Positions 35,320 to 44,190 of a stretch of DNA of 64,000 bases are shown one piece after another. Numbering within the stretch: position 1 is the stretch's first letter; each line of letters opens with the position of its first letter. The DNA is from Paenibacillus eucommiae. GTDB lineage: Bacteria; Bacillota; Bacilli; Paenibacillales; NBRC-103111. The position numbers and the translations under genes were made by a program. Under the pieces are notes generated by a model that saw only the letters and a list, made by a program, of their open reading frames with translations, searched no databases and was not told the DNA's origin. The DNA lies in contig NZ_JAGGLB010000019.1 in the NCBI RefSeq assembly GCF_017874215.1, forward strand, positions 1 through 64,000. Reading direction: 5' to 3'.

Positions 35320-36408
35320 TCAGCCGTTACGGCGCTGGAAATCCGCCATAAAGTCGGCCAGTGCTTTACAGGATTCGTACGGAACTGCATTATAAGTGGA
35401 AGCACGAAGCCCTCCTACACTGCGATGCCCTTTAAGACCAACGAATCCATTTTGCTCGGATTCCTTCACAAATCTTTTCTCCAGCTCCTCGTCCTGCAAG
35501 CGGAAAGTAATGTTCATAATCGAACGGCTGTCCTTATCTACAGGGCCGCGATAAAATCCGCCGCTTTGATCGATTGTACCGTAGATCAGGCTGGTTTTCT
35601 CCCGGTTGCGTTTTTCCACAACAGCCAGTCCACCTTGCTCTTTAAGCCATTTCAGCACAAGATTGACCATATAGATCGAATAAACAGGCGGCGTGTTGTA
35701 GAGCGAGTTATTTTTGCCATGAATGTCATAACGAAGCATGGTCGGGATATTTTTGGGAAGATCCTGCAGCATTTCTTCTTTAATGATAGCAACAGTAACA
35801 CCCGATGGCCCCAAATTCTTTTGAGCTCCTGCATAAATCAATGAGAATTTAGAAACATCCACCTGACGGCTTAAAATATCACTGGACATATCGGCTATCA
35901 GCGGCAAGCTGCCCGTTTCCGGATAGGCTTGAAATTGAGCTCCTTCAATCGTTTCATTCGAAGTAATATGCAGATAAGCGCTATTCGGGTCAGGCTGAAT
36001 TTCGCTCAATGCGGGAATTTTCATAAATTTAAAAGCTTCCGAGCTGGCTGCGATAGAGGTTTCACCAAACAGCTGAGCTTCTTTCACTGCTTTTTCTGCC
36101 CATGCTCCAGTCAGTACATAGCTTCCAACCTTGCCAGGTTTCAGAAAGTTCATCGGTATCATGGCAAATTGGGTGCTTGCTCCGCCTTGCAGAAACTGAA
36201 TTTGATATCCTGAAGGAATGTCGTAGAGTTCTTTAAGCAGCTGCTGCGTCTCCTCGTGTACTTGCTCGTAGTGAGCGCTCCGGTGCGAAATTTCCATAAT
36301 TGACATGCCAATACCTTGAAACTCAACAAGCTCTTCCTGAGCTTTTTGCAGAACTTCCATCGGAAGTGCCGCAGGCCCTGCATTAAAATTATAGGCCCGA
36401 TTCCCCAT
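35320..36408 (-). CDS. serC: Phosphoserine aminotransferase
   Basis: A 362-residue PLP enzyme that converts 3-phosphohydroxypyruvate and glutamate to phosphoserine in serine biosynthesis. Family marks: YNFNAGPAALP at the start, MSIMEISHRS, LQGGASTQFAMIP, and the PLP-lysine segment GAQKNLGPSGVTV. The C-terminus has GLKGHRSVGGLRAS. ATG at 36408 follows AAAGGTG. Monocistronic with its own terminator. Confidence 0.95.
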   Translation of the reverse strand: MGNRAYNFNAGPAALPMEVLQKAQEELVEFQGIGMSIMEISHRSAHYEQVHEETQQLLKELYDIPSGYQIQFLQGGASTQFAMIPMNFLKPGKVGSYVLTGAWAEKAVKEAQLFGETSIAASSEAFKFMKIPALSEIQPDPNSAYLHITSNETIEGAQFQAYPETGSLPLIADMSSDILSRQVDVSKFSLIYAGAQKNLGPSGVTVAIIKEEMLQDLPKNIPTMLRYDIHGKNNSLYNTPPVYSIYMVNLVLKWLKEQGGLAVVEKRNREKTSLIYGTIDQSGGFYRGPVDKDSRSIMNITFRLQDEELEKRFVKESEQNGFVGLKGHRSVGGLRASTYNAVPYESCKALADFMADFQRRNG

Positions 36409-36477
36409 TTGTGACCACACCTTTGCTTTGTATTATCGCTATGATAGCAAGATTATCCGCAAGCATCAAGTAAAACC

Positions 36478-36999
36478 TCAATCTTTTAACCTGGTGTACA
36501 CACCTAAGCCTCGAAATAACTCCACGATTTCTTCTATTTTCATCCGTACCAAGCCGCTGGAAGAAGGACACACAAACTCCACAATTCCCGGAACAACCGG
36601 TTCCTCCTGTACGCCCCAAGGGATGTCCTTTCTCCTGCCACTATATTGTTCGTAAACCCCTTTACCTACAAAGCATGCCACTTTCGGCCGGAATCGTTCG
36701 AGCTTCTTTTTTAAAATTACCCTGCCCTGCTTATACTCGTCCTTGCTAATCTCAGCAGCGGTTGCTGTAGGCCTGGATACTATGTTCGTAAAGCCGTACC
36801 CCAGTTGAAGCAGCTCTCCATCCTCTTCCGGCTTGTACAGACGGGGCGTGAGGCCAGCCTGATGGAGGATATTCCAGAAACGGTTACGAGGATTGGCATA
36901 ATGATGTCCACTCTCACCAGAACGAATGCTGGGATTAAAACCAACAAACAAAACGGTCAGCCCTTCGCCAATATGATCAGGAATCGCTTTTAAAGTCAT
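36478..36999 (-). CDS. mug: Mismatch-specific uracil-DNA glycosylase (Mug type)
   Basis: A 173-residue member of the uracil-DNA glycosylase superfamily. The N-terminal motif VGFNPSIRSGESGHHYANP carries the water-activating Asn, NRFWNIL follows, and the C-terminal VCPSSSGLVR loop matches the mismatch-recognition loop. Mug removes uracil or ethenocytosine opposite G. Length is typical. It lies 146 bases after the glnA terminator region on the same strand. Confidence 0.88.
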   Translation of the reverse strand: MTLKAIPDHIGEGLTVLFVGFNPSIRSGESGHHYANPRNRFWNILHQAGLTPRLYKPEEDGELLQLGYGFTNIVSRPTATAAEISKDEYKQGRVILKKKLERFRPKVACFVGKGVYEQYSGRRKDIPWGVQEEPVVPGIVEFVCPSSSGLVRMKIEEIVELFRGLGVYTRLKD

Positions 37000-37071
37000 G
37001 CCTCTCCCTCCTTGAGTCTATCCTCTTTTCATCTTATTTTACCATGATAACATCGATAGAAGCTCGTAAGC

Positions 37072-37105
37072 AAAAGCCTCCCCGAGATGACTCAGGAAGG
37101 CTTTT
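37072..37105 (-). terminator. Terminator of glnA
   Basis: On the minus strand AAAAGCCTTCC and TGAG pair with CTCG and GGGAGGCTTTT, followed by a weak T stretch. It lies 48 bases past the glnA stop. Confidence 0.75.
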
Positions 37106-37152
37106 GTCCGTTTTGTATAAGTTCGTCCTAATATGAACAATTAAGAACAATT

Positions 37153-38577
37153 TTAGCAATCAAAGTACAGTGCATACTCATGCGGGTGAATACGGATGGA
37201 AACGGATTTCGCTTCGCCGCGTTTGAAATCTACATAATTATCGATGAAATCCTTAGTAAATACGCCGCCTTCAAGCAAGAAGTCGTTGTCGGCTTCAAGT
37301 GCGTCAAGCGCTTCGTCCAAAGTTCCTGGAACGCTGCGGATTTCCGCTTTGTCTTCATCAGACATTTCATAAATATTTTTATCGAAAGGACCATAGCCAA
37401 GTGCACGCGGGTCGATTTTCTTTTTGATTCCATCAAGACCAGCCATAAGCATTGCAGCAAAAGCCAGATAAGGATTAGCTGTAGAATCCGGCGTACGGAA
37501 CTCAACGCGACAGCCCTTAGGAGTTACAGCAGCAATTGGAATACGAACCGCTGCAGAACGGTTACCCTTGGAGAACACTAAGTTAACTGGAGCTTCATAG
37601 CCTGGAACCAGACGCTTAAAGGAATTCGTACTAGGATTTGTAATAGCAATAAGTGCAGGTGCATGATACAAAATACCGCCAATATAATGAATGGCCATTT
37701 CACTCAGGTTGGCATAGCCGCCTTTTTCATAAAATAACGGAGTGTCACCATTAAAGATCGATGAATGTACGTGCATACCGCTACCGTTGTCGCCAAATAA
37801 AGGCTTCGGCATAAAGGTCGCTACTTTTCCATATTGTCTAGCTGTATTGGCAACAATATACTTATATTTAAGCAAGTTGTCAGCTGTCTTCGTCAAAGTA
37901 TCAAAACGGAAATTGATTTCAGCTTGACCTGCAGTAGCTACCTCATGGTGATGGCGCTCAATGCGAAGCCCAGTCTCTGCAAGCAAACGGCACATTTCAC
38001 TACGGATATCCTGTTGGGTATCCACTGGAGCTACAGGCACATATCCGCCTTTTACAGGAATTTTATTCCCAAGATTGCCGCCTTCTTCTTTGCGTCCTGT
38101 GTTCCATGCTGCTTCCTCCGAATCAACCTCGAAGAAAGATTTATTCATCCCTGTCTCATAACGAACATCGTCAAATATAAAGAACTCAGATTCAGGAGCG
38201 AAATATGCTGTTGTCCCGACGCCTGTCGTTTGTAAAAATTCCTCTGCCTTTTGGGCGATAGCACGTGGGTCACGGTCATAACGCTCTCCGTCAGGAGTAT
38301 GGATATTGCACATGATAACAAGTGTGGCATGAGCTGTAAAAGGGTCCACGTAAGCAGTCTCGATATCCGGCATCATGACCATATCAGATTCTTCAATACC
38401 ACGGAAGCCATGGATCGAAGATCCGTCAAAAGCAACACCGTTTTCGAACGTTTCCTCTTCCACTTCAGAAGCAGGAACGGAAATATGCTGCGCTTTACCG
38501 GATAGACCCACAAAACGGAAATCTACCCATTCGATGTTTTTTTCCTTGATGAGGTCCAACACATTTTGAACTGACAT
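37153..38577 (-). CDS. glnA: Type I glutamine synthetase
   Basis: A 474-residue GS I enzyme that makes glutamine from glutamate, ammonia and ATP as a dodecamer. Recognisable segments: VAFDGSSIHGF, EVATAGQAEINFRFD, NGSGMHVHSS and GNRSAAVRIP. The length and the segment KNIYEMSDEDK, in the region of the adenylylated Tyr of enteric GS, suggest the longer beta-type rather than the short feedback-inhibited alpha-type usually found in glnRA operons. No glnR is adjacent. A clear sigma-A promoter and a GlnR/TnrA box lie upstream. Confidence 0.95.
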   Translation of the reverse strand: MSVQNVLDLIKEKNIEWVDFRFVGLSGKAQHISVPASEVEEETFENGVAFDGSSIHGFRGIEESDMVMMPDIETAYVDPFTAHATLVIMCNIHTPDGERYDRDPRAIAQKAEEFLQTTGVGTTAYFAPESEFFIFDDVRYETGMNKSFFEVDSEEAAWNTGRKEEGGNLGNKIPVKGGYVPVAPVDTQQDIRSEMCRLLAETGLRIERHHHEVATAGQAEINFRFDTLTKTADNLLKYKYIVANTARQYGKVATFMPKPLFGDNGSGMHVHSSIFNGDTPLFYEKGGYANLSEMAIHYIGGILYHAPALIAITNPSTNSFKRLVPGYEAPVNLVFSKGNRSAAVRIPIAAVTPKGCRVEFRTPDSTANPYLAFAAMLMAGLDGIKKKIDPRALGYGPFDKNIYEMSDEDKAEIRSVPGTLDEALDALEADNDFLLEGGVFTKDFIDNYVDFKRGEAKSVSIRIHPHEYALYFDC

Positions 38578-38652
38578 GAAAACTCCTCCTATTTCCGTAC
38601 ATTCAACGTACTTTGCACGAGAATTGTTCCTTTTTTTTCATTTTCTGAACAT

Positions 38653-38682
38653 ATTATAAAACGATTTTGCTGGCAACGTCAA
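38653..38682 (-). promoter_or_regulatory. Sigma-A promoter of glnA
   Basis: On the minus strand TTGACG (38682-38677), an 18-base spacer and TATAAT (38658-38653), about 75 bases before the glnA start codon. Confidence 0.75.
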
Positions 38683-38710
38683 TACTCATGTCAGGTATTT
38701 TTTTGCTCGG

Positions 38711-38727
38711 TGTGAGGTATTCTCACA
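38711..38727. promoter_or_regulatory. GlnR/TnrA box upstream of glnA
   Basis: TGTGAGGTATTCTCACA fits the TGTNA-N7-TNACA consensus for GlnR and TnrA exactly. It is centred about 40 bases upstream of the -35 element. A half-site with the same start (TGTCAGGTAT) lies 22 bases closer to the promoter at 38689. The position suggests activation or dual control rather than simple promoter occlusion. Confidence 0.7.
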
Positions 38728-38749
38728 TATTTGTCGAAAATATGTTGAA

Positions 38750-39450
38750 AACGCCTCGCGGCGTACTTTGAGGAGCTTGTTCGAGACTTTGGTGCGTTGG
38801 GGAGGGAAATAGCTGTGGGCAGGGATGTGGGCTCCAGCCGCTGTTAAAGATTTGTTCCCTTGAATGGAATGGATGTAGGGGTTGGAACCAATCTTTAAAG
38901 GCGGATGCTATCGCTCTTCCTTCCACACCCCTTACCTCTCGCAGCTACAATCGCACGAACACCAAGCTCAAACAGACAGCCAGCAAGTTTTTTCTCTTGG
39001 CTAGAGGAGATTTCCTAGCGTGTGGGCGCTATGGATGAAGAGCTGTCACTTTAGCGATGTTTTTCATCGCTAAAAGTACGGGACGTCTCCACAACCTTAT
39101 TTTAACAATGAAAAACATCGTTAAAATCCCTTTTTACCCCCCTGTGTGGGTGGTGGGAGGCCCTCAGGCCTCTTTTAACGATGAAAATCATCACTAACGT
39201 GACGGCTAGATCTGGAAACACTCCTTTAGCGATGAAAAACATCGTTAAGTGAAGCTCACTTTCCATTAGGCGAAGGCAGGCGCTACTCTGGCTGCTACTT
39301 TGGCTACTAGTCACCTGCTACTCTTGTTTCCTCCCCTTTACCTCTCACCGCTTCAAAGTGACCAAACATGCCACGCTCAAGCGAACTGTCAGCAGCAGGT
39401 TGCTTTCCACAGGGAATGTGTAATAGAAATTTATTCACTCCAAGCTTCCA
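38750..39450 (+). repeat. Dispersed repeat, longest four-hairpin copy (D)
   Basis: The most complete copy, about 700 bases. Head ACGCCTCGCGGCG, GTGCGTTGGGGAGGG; nested inverted repeat with AAAGATTTGTTCC and GGAACCAATCTTT; GGAGATTTCCTAGCG; hairpins at about 39050-39074, 39099-39127, 39173-39198 and 39224-39248; tail with CACGCTCAAGCG and GTTGCTTTCC ending near TTATTCACTCC. Hairpin 1 reads TTTAGCGATG with CATCGCTAAA, a paired change against the usual TTTAACGATG with CATCGTTAAA. No credible gene inside. Confidence 0.85.
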
Positions 39451-39482
39451 CCAAAAACTTCTACTTCACAGTAAGTTCACAC

Positions 39483-39523
39483 AAAAAAAAGACTTGCCCC
39501 TTCTTGGTTGAAGGAAGCAAGCC
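39483..39523 (-). terminator. Terminator of the DAHP synthase gene
   Basis: On the minus strand GGCTTGCTTCCTTC pairs with GAAGGGGCAAGTC, followed by TTTTTTTT. Confidence 0.85.
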
Positions 39524-39544
39524 AGTAAAGAAAAATAAAGAAAA

Positions 39545-40588
39545 TTAAACGAGTATCGGCTCTTTCTTGGTATTAAAGGTTTTTCCGCACAGAGGGGAGA
39601 GCTTTTCCAAATCAGCAAGTAATTTCGCGAATTGATCCGGGAACAAGGATTGTACACCGTCTCCGGTCATGGAGTTGTCCGGATCTGTGTGCATCTCTAT
39701 GATCAAGCCATCCGCACCTGCGGCGACGGAAGCTTTGGTCATAGGCTCCACAAGCTCTCTACGTCCCGTTCCGTGGCTCGGATCAGAGATAACAGGGAGA
39801 TGACTGAGCTGCTTCAGAACGGGGATAGCGGCCAAGTCCAAAGTGTTGCGAGTGTAGGATTCAAAAGTGCGAATACCTCTTTCGCAAAGCATTACGTTAG
39901 GGTTGCCGCCAGCCAAAATGTATTCGGCTGCATTTAACAGCTCATCATAGGTGGAGCTGAAGCCACGTTTGAGCAGAACTGGTGTTTGAATCGTCCCTAA
40001 CTTGCGAAGCAAGTCAAAGTTCTGCATATTCCGTGTACCCACCTGAAGAATATCAGCATGCTCTGCACATACATCCACATACTCAGGAGTCATCACTTCA
40101 GTAATGGTTAAGAGGCCATGCTTCTCTCCTGCTTCTGCCATCATAATAAGGCCTTCCACGCCCACTCCCTGAAAGCTATAAGGTCCTGTCCTTGGCTTGA
40201 AGGCTCCGCCCCGAAGCACTTGACCTCCCGCCGCTTTAACTAAACGGGCTATCTCATCAATTTGCTCAGGTGTTTCTACTGCGCAGGGTCCGCCCATAAC
40301 AACAAGCTCATCCCCGCCAATCTCTACGCCTTTGATCTTAATTACCGTATTGGCCGGATGAAAATCCCGGCTTGCCAGTTTGTATGATTTGGATATTTTA
40401 ACGACCTGCTCAACGCCGGACGTTTGACGAAGCTGCTCAGCCAGAACCGGATCTGCCTGACCAATAATACCAATAACAGTGCGATCCTCACCTTTGGATA
40501 CATGAGCCTTCACACCATGTTTCTCAATCAATTGTACAAGCTCTCCGATACGTTCTTCGGAAGCCTTATTGGATGTAATTACGATCAT
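39545..40588 (-). CDS. aroF: 3-deoxy-7-phosphoheptulonate synthase (DAHP synthase)
   Basis: A 347-residue type I-beta DAHP synthase, first enzyme of the shikimate pathway (phosphoenolpyruvate plus erythrose 4-phosphate). The N-terminal 65 residues form a ferredoxin-like regulatory domain (IVITSNKASEERI). The TIM-barrel has VVMGGPCAVET, GGAFKPRTGPYSFQG, ISDPSHGTGRRELV and the metal-binding His/Glu segments. The N-terminal domain mediates tyrosine or phenylalanine inhibition in related enzymes. ATG at 40588 follows AGGAG at ten bases. Promoter and a triple 16-bp repeat lie upstream. Confidence 0.93.
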   Translation of the reverse strand: MIVITSNKASEERIGELVQLIEKHGVKAHVSKGEDRTVIGIIGQADPVLAEQLRQTSGVEQVVKISKSYKLASRDFHPANTVIKIKGVEIGGDELVVMGGPCAVETPEQIDEIARLVKAAGGQVLRGGAFKPRTGPYSFQGVGVEGLIMMAEAGEKHGLLTITEVMTPEYVDVCAEHADILQVGTRNMQNFDLLRKLGTIQTPVLLKRGFSSTYDELLNAAEYILAGGNPNVMLCERGIRTFESYTRNTLDLAAIPVLKQLSHLPVISDPSHGTGRRELVEPMTKASVAAGADGLIIEMHTDPDNSMTGDGVQSLFPDQFAKLLADLEKLSPLCGKTFNTKKEPILV

Positions 40589-40640
40589 TGCTTTCACGCT
40601 CCTATAGGAAATAAGTTCTTTATCACTTCAATGCTTGTTC

Positions 40641-40680
40641 GCTTTTAAGCTTTCTTGCTTTTAAGCTTCTACGCTTTTAA
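40641..40680. repeat. Three GCTTTTAA repeats at 16-bp period in the aroF leader
   Basis: GCTTTTAA occurs at 40641, 40657 and 40673, exactly 16 bases apart, with similar spacers (GCTTTCTT, GCTTCTAC). On the coding strand they read TTAAAAGC and fall at the very start of the aroF transcript predicted from the promoter just upstream. Confidence 0.6.
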
Positions 40681-40691
40681 TCACTAAAGTA

Positions 40692-40720
40692 AATATACAG
40701 CATCCGGCCTCCTGCGTCAA
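40692..40720 (-). promoter_or_regulatory. Sigma-A promoter of the DAHP synthase gene
   Basis: On the minus strand TTGACG (40720-40715), a 17-base spacer and TATATT (40697-40692). Confidence 0.7.
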
Positions 40721-40793
40721 GCATTAAATATATTTTGGCATAATAGAATTTGGTATACTATTTTTTGTTACATATCTCATGGGCAGATTATAT

Positions 40794-40842
40794 GAAAGGC
40801 CCCAGCTAAATGCGTACAGTCCGCATCCAACCGGGGCCTTTC
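40794..40842 (-). terminator. Terminator of ispH
   Basis: GAAAGGCCCC pairs with GGGGCCTTTC, with an inner ATGCG/CGCAT-like stem. It sits just past the ispH stop; the T-rich run is short. Confidence 0.7.
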
Positions 40843-40851
40843 GAATAATCA

Positions 40852-41817
40852 CTAGGCACTGCCTTGTGAGGCTGCGCTGGATACCTTCGCTTGAGGAATA
40901 AGCTTTTTCATGTTAATCGTGCGTTTGATCTCCCAAGTAGCCTCGTCCTCTGCATCGTATGCTTCCAGATAGACAATAACCTCTTTGGTAATCGGCGTTG
41001 GTGTGGAGGCGCCTGAGGTTACTCCAACCTTCCGCACATGCTTCAGCCAGCTTCGCTGCAATTCAGACACATCAGAAATGCGGTAAGCCTTTACTCCAGC
41101 TATTTCCTCCGACACCTGTGCAAGCCGGTTAGAATTATTGCTCTTGGGATCGCCCACAACGATCAATAAGTCGACTTCCTTGGCCTGTTCCGCGACAGCT
41201 TCTTGTCTGACCTGAGTAGCTAGGCAAATTTCATTATGAATTTCCGCATGCGGAAACCGTTCCAGCAGCCGGTTCATAATATGCTTGATATCCCATTGGC
41301 TCATCGTCGTTTGATTCGTAATAATAACACGGCTGTCACCAAGCTTCAGATCATTCGCTTCTTCCAGCTGCTCAATCAAGTGCACATGGTTCGGGGCAAC
41401 CCCTATAGCACCTTCGGGCTCCGGGTGTCCCCTTTTACCAATATAAATAATAGCATAGCCCTCTGCCGCTTTCTCACGAATCAAATCATGAGTCTTCGTC
41501 ACATCCGGACATGTTGCGTCGACTACGGTTAGCCCTTTATCACGAGCCCGGCGTCTGACCTCTGGGGATACACCATGCGCGGTAAGAATAACGGTACCCT
41601 GCTCGATTTGCTCAAGTATTTCCAGTCGATTCTCACCGTCCAGAGTAATAATACCTTCTTCCTTAAAAAATTCAGTTACGTGCGAATTATGCACAATCAT
41701 GCCCAATATATAAATAGGCCGCGGCAAATTGAGATTTTTAGCGGTACTCATGGCCAACGCCATAGCGTCTACAACTCCATAGCAATAACCCCGCGGCGTT
41801 ATCCGAACGACTTCCAT
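40852..41817 (-). CDS. ispH: 4-hydroxy-3-methylbut-2-enyl diphosphate reductase
   Basis: A 321-residue iron-sulphur enzyme making IPP and DMAPP, last step of the MEP isoprenoid pathway. The three cluster cysteines are in RGYCYGV (Cys12), DATCPDV and [10 protein letters not shown]. Other marks: [21 protein letters not shown] and [12 protein letters not shown]. The ATG at 41817 follows AGGTGG at five bases; a GTG three codons earlier is less likely. Monocistronic, after the two-component pair on the same strand. Confidence 0.93.
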   Translation of the reverse strand: MEVVRITPRGYCYGVVDAMALAMSTAKNLNLPRPIYILGMIVHNSHVTEFFKEEGIITLDGENRLEILEQIEQGTVILTAHGVSPEVRRRARDKGLTVVDATCPDVTKTHDLIREKAAEGYAIIYIGKRGHPEPEGAIGVAPNHVHLIEQLEEANDLKLGDSRVIITNQTTMSQWDIKHIMNRLLERFPHAEIHNEICLATQVRQEAVAEQAKEVDLLIVVGDPKSNNSNRLAQVSEEIAGVKAYRISDVSELQRSWLKHVRKVGVTSGASTPTPITKEVIVYLEAYDAEDEATWEIKRTINMKKLIPQAKVSSAASQGSA

Positions 41818-41878
41818 TCCATCCACCTGCCTTAATCTTAATGAGAAAACGAAAAATGATCTCTATTTCAATTATAGC

Positions 41879-43348
41879 CTATTGTAGGGATAGAGAAAAG
41901 GCAGCCGGGAACCAAATGACAAATATGCTTCCCTTCTCTTTGCTGGTCGTTACCTCAATCGACCCATTATGCTCGTCAATAATCCATTTGGCGATCGATA
42001 AGCCAAGCCCTGTCCCAGCCGTCTGCCCCCTGGAAGGATCCGCCCTGTAAAACCGTTCGAAAATCATCGGTACCTCTTCTTTATCCATGCCAATGCCTGT
42101 ATCTGCTATACGAACTCCTATTTGGGTATCAGACCGCAGCGCGTCGAGCCTTACAACACCCTCTGCCGTGTACTTAAAAGCGTTTTCGATAAATATAAAT
42201 AAAAGCTGCTGAATGTAATCGCGATTCCCCTCCACGATTGTGCCCTCCAGCACTTCAAGCCCCTCAACAATCCACTCCGCCCTACGCGGCAAAAATTGCG
42301 CTCTACGCACCACTTCTTCGATGAGCGGCTTCATCTCCAGGGGTACTTTCTCCATCTGGAATCCGGCATCCGCTCTGGCTAAGGCTAATAAATCATTGAC
42401 AAGCCTGCTCATTCGTTGTGCCTCACCGGCAATATCCTGCATCGCTTCTAGTGAGAGCTCCATCTGCTGCGGATCTGCAAGCTTATTATTATCCAGAGAC
42501 ATCTTCCACATTTTCTCAAGCAAATCTACATTGCCGCGAATAGTCGTAAGCGGGGTCCTCAGCTCATGAGAAGCATCTGAAACGAATCTGCGCTGTGCCC
42601 GGTAAGCTTCATCCAGCTCCGAATAAATGACCTGAATACGGGAGAGCATGCCATTGATTGTATCGGTCAGCCTGCCAATTTCATCTCGCGGTCCATCGTA
42701 AAGAATACGCCGTTCCAGATCATGTCCACTTTCAATTCGATTAGCAGCTTCAATCACCTGATCGATCGGCATTAAAGCTTTACGCGCTAAAAACCAGCCC
42801 AAAGAAGCAGCTAGCAAAATCGTAAGCAAGGCAAGGAAAGTTAAAATGTATTGAAGTCTTTCAAAAAACATTTCGTATTTACCAATAGGAATAGCCGTTT
42901 GCAGGACACCTAGCAGCTTACCGTCAGGTTGATCAAAAATACCAATATTGTAGATGAGCAGATCCTGCCCTTCCAGCTTCTCCTTGACGAAAAATTCTTT
43001 TTCTTCCTTAAAACGATCCAGCCTTATTGGTAATTTCACTCCATAATATTGAAGAATGACCGATTGATGCACGGTATTCAGCTGCACATTATAGAGCTGA
43101 AGAAACGTGTTCGTTGAATAAAAATCCCTGTTTTCCAGCTCCAGGCCCAAGACAAGGCCCGTTTTTAAGGAGATACCGAGATTTTTCTGAATACGTGAAA
43201 AGGTCGTTCTTCCATTATCAGCCAAGTCTTTTTCCAGTGTATTGTATTGATAGTAATGTAAAAAAAGATAAAGTCCTATACCGAAAAGCAGCAAGGTAAC
43301 CGCCAAAATGCCTGAGTACCAAAGCGTTAGTCGGAGGCGGATAGACAT
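41879..43348 (-). CDS. HAMP-domain sensor histidine kinase (possibly CssS-like)
   Basis: A 489-residue membrane kinase. TM1 (about 11-31), an extracellular domain of about 135 residues, TM2 (167-187), HAMP, then SDASHELRTPLTTIRGNVDLL (cut here; phospho-His261 in SHELRTP) and ATPase boxes (ENAFKYT, IADTGIGM, GTGLGLSIAKWI). It starts two bases after the response regulator stop. With an HtrA-type protease just upstream on the same strand, it may sense secretion or envelope stress as CssS does in Bacillus; this is inference from context. Confidence 0.88.
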   Translation of the reverse strand: MSIRLRLTLWYSGILAVTLLLFGIGLYLFLHYYQYNTLEKDLADNGRTTFSRIQKNLGISLKTGLVLGLELENRDFYSTNTFLQLYNVQLNTVHQSVILQYYGVKLPIRLDRFKEEKEFFVKEKLEGQDLLIYNIGIFDQPDGKLLGVLQTAIPIGKYEMFFERLQYILTFLALLTILLAASLGWFLARKALMPIDQVIEAANRIESGHDLERRILYDGPRDEIGRLTDTINGMLSRIQVIYSELDEAYRAQRRFVSDASHELRTPLTTIRGNVDLLEKMWKMSLDNNKLADPQQMELSLEAMQDIAGEAQRMSRLVNDLLALARADAGFQMEKVPLEMKPLIEEVVRRAQFLPRRAEWIVEGLEVLEGTIVEGNRDYIQQLLFIFIENAFKYTAEGVVRLDALRSDTQIGVRIADTGIGMDKEEVPMIFERFYRADPSRGQTAGTGLGLSIAKWIIDEHNGSIEVTTSKEKGSIFVIWFPAAFSLSLQ

Positions 43349-43350
43349 GT

Positions 43351-44040
43351 CTAAGAATCTCCTCTCAATACATACCCTGCTCCGCGGACTGTCTGGATGA
43401 TGCGCTTGTCTCCGTGCTCTTCCATCTTTTGACGGACTAAAGCGATGTATACCTCCAGCACATTGGATTCCCCGCTATAATCGTAGCCCCATATTTTCTC
43501 CATAATCAAATCCCGCGAGAGCACTCTTTTCGGATTTTGCAAAAACAGGTACAGCAGCTCAAACTCCTTCGTCGTCAGCTCAATCAGCTTGCCACCACGA
43601 AAAACCTCTCTGGTATCTAGATCCAATACAACATTATCATAGCTTAAGCGGTTCGTCTGCTGCTCAGGACGCTCTGCACGTCTTCTCAGAAGGACGCGAA
43701 CCCGGGCAAAAAGCTCTTCAAGAGCGAATGGCTTCACCAGATAATCATCCGCTCCCAAATCAAGCCCCTTGACTCGATCACTGATTTCATCCTTAGCTGT
43801 AAGCATCAGAATCGGCAAATCGCCGCCGCCTTCACGCACTCTGCGAACAACTTCCCAGCCGTCTATCTGCGGCATCATAACATCCACAATAAGCAGCTGA
43901 GGCTCATGCTCCAAAATTTGCTTCAGCCCCTCAGCTCCATTATTTGCCGTATGAATGATGTAACCTTCAAAGGCTAGTCCCCTTCTTAACATTGAGGTTA
44001 TTTTCTCATCATCATCTATAACCAAAATTTTCTCTCTCAT
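43351..44040 (-). CDS. OmpR-family response regulator (possibly CssR-like)
   Basis: A 229-residue regulator: acidic pocket VIDDDEK, phospho-Asp54 in IVDVMMPQIDGW, Lys in YLVKPF, and a winged-helix C-terminus (LTTKEFELLYLFLQNPKRVL). It is co-transcribed with the kinase that follows. A perfect 11-base tandem repeat near the upstream htrA gene (45927-45948) is a candidate binding site. Confidence 0.9.
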   Translation of the reverse strand: MREKILVIDDDEKITSMLRRGLAFEGYIIHTANNGAEGLKQILEHEPQLLIVDVMMPQIDGWEVVRRVREGGGDLPILMLTAKDEISDRVKGLDLGADDYLVKPFALEELFARVRVLLRRRAERPEQQTNRLSYDNVVLDLDTREVFRGGKLIELTTKEFELLYLFLQNPKRVLSRDLIMEKIWGYDYSGESNVLEVYIALVRQKMEEHGDKRIIQTVRGAGYVLRGDS

Positions 44041-44107
44041 TTGCAGCAGGCCGCCTTTCGATTCACTTACACATTATAGCTTACATTGTATCAAAAAATC
44101 TCTGAAG

Positions 44108-44154
44108 CAAAAAGAAGCGGGGCCTGCAAGCTTCCGGCTGCCGGTCCCCGCTTC
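44108..44154 (-). terminator. Terminator of the HtrA-type gene
   Basis: GAAGCGGGG (44114-44122) pairs with CCCCGCTTC (44146-44154); on the minus strand a CTTTTTG run follows. It separates the protease from the response regulator gene. Confidence 0.75.
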
Positions 44155-44190
44155 CCTATAAGTTGAAGCAACAAGCATTTATCTTCCCGT

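Noticed and set aside
38750-39450. Insertion sequence or MITE with terminal inverted repeats
   Set aside because: No transposase frame, no matching inverted ends and no visible target-site duplication were found by eye, so it is kept as an unclassified repeat family.
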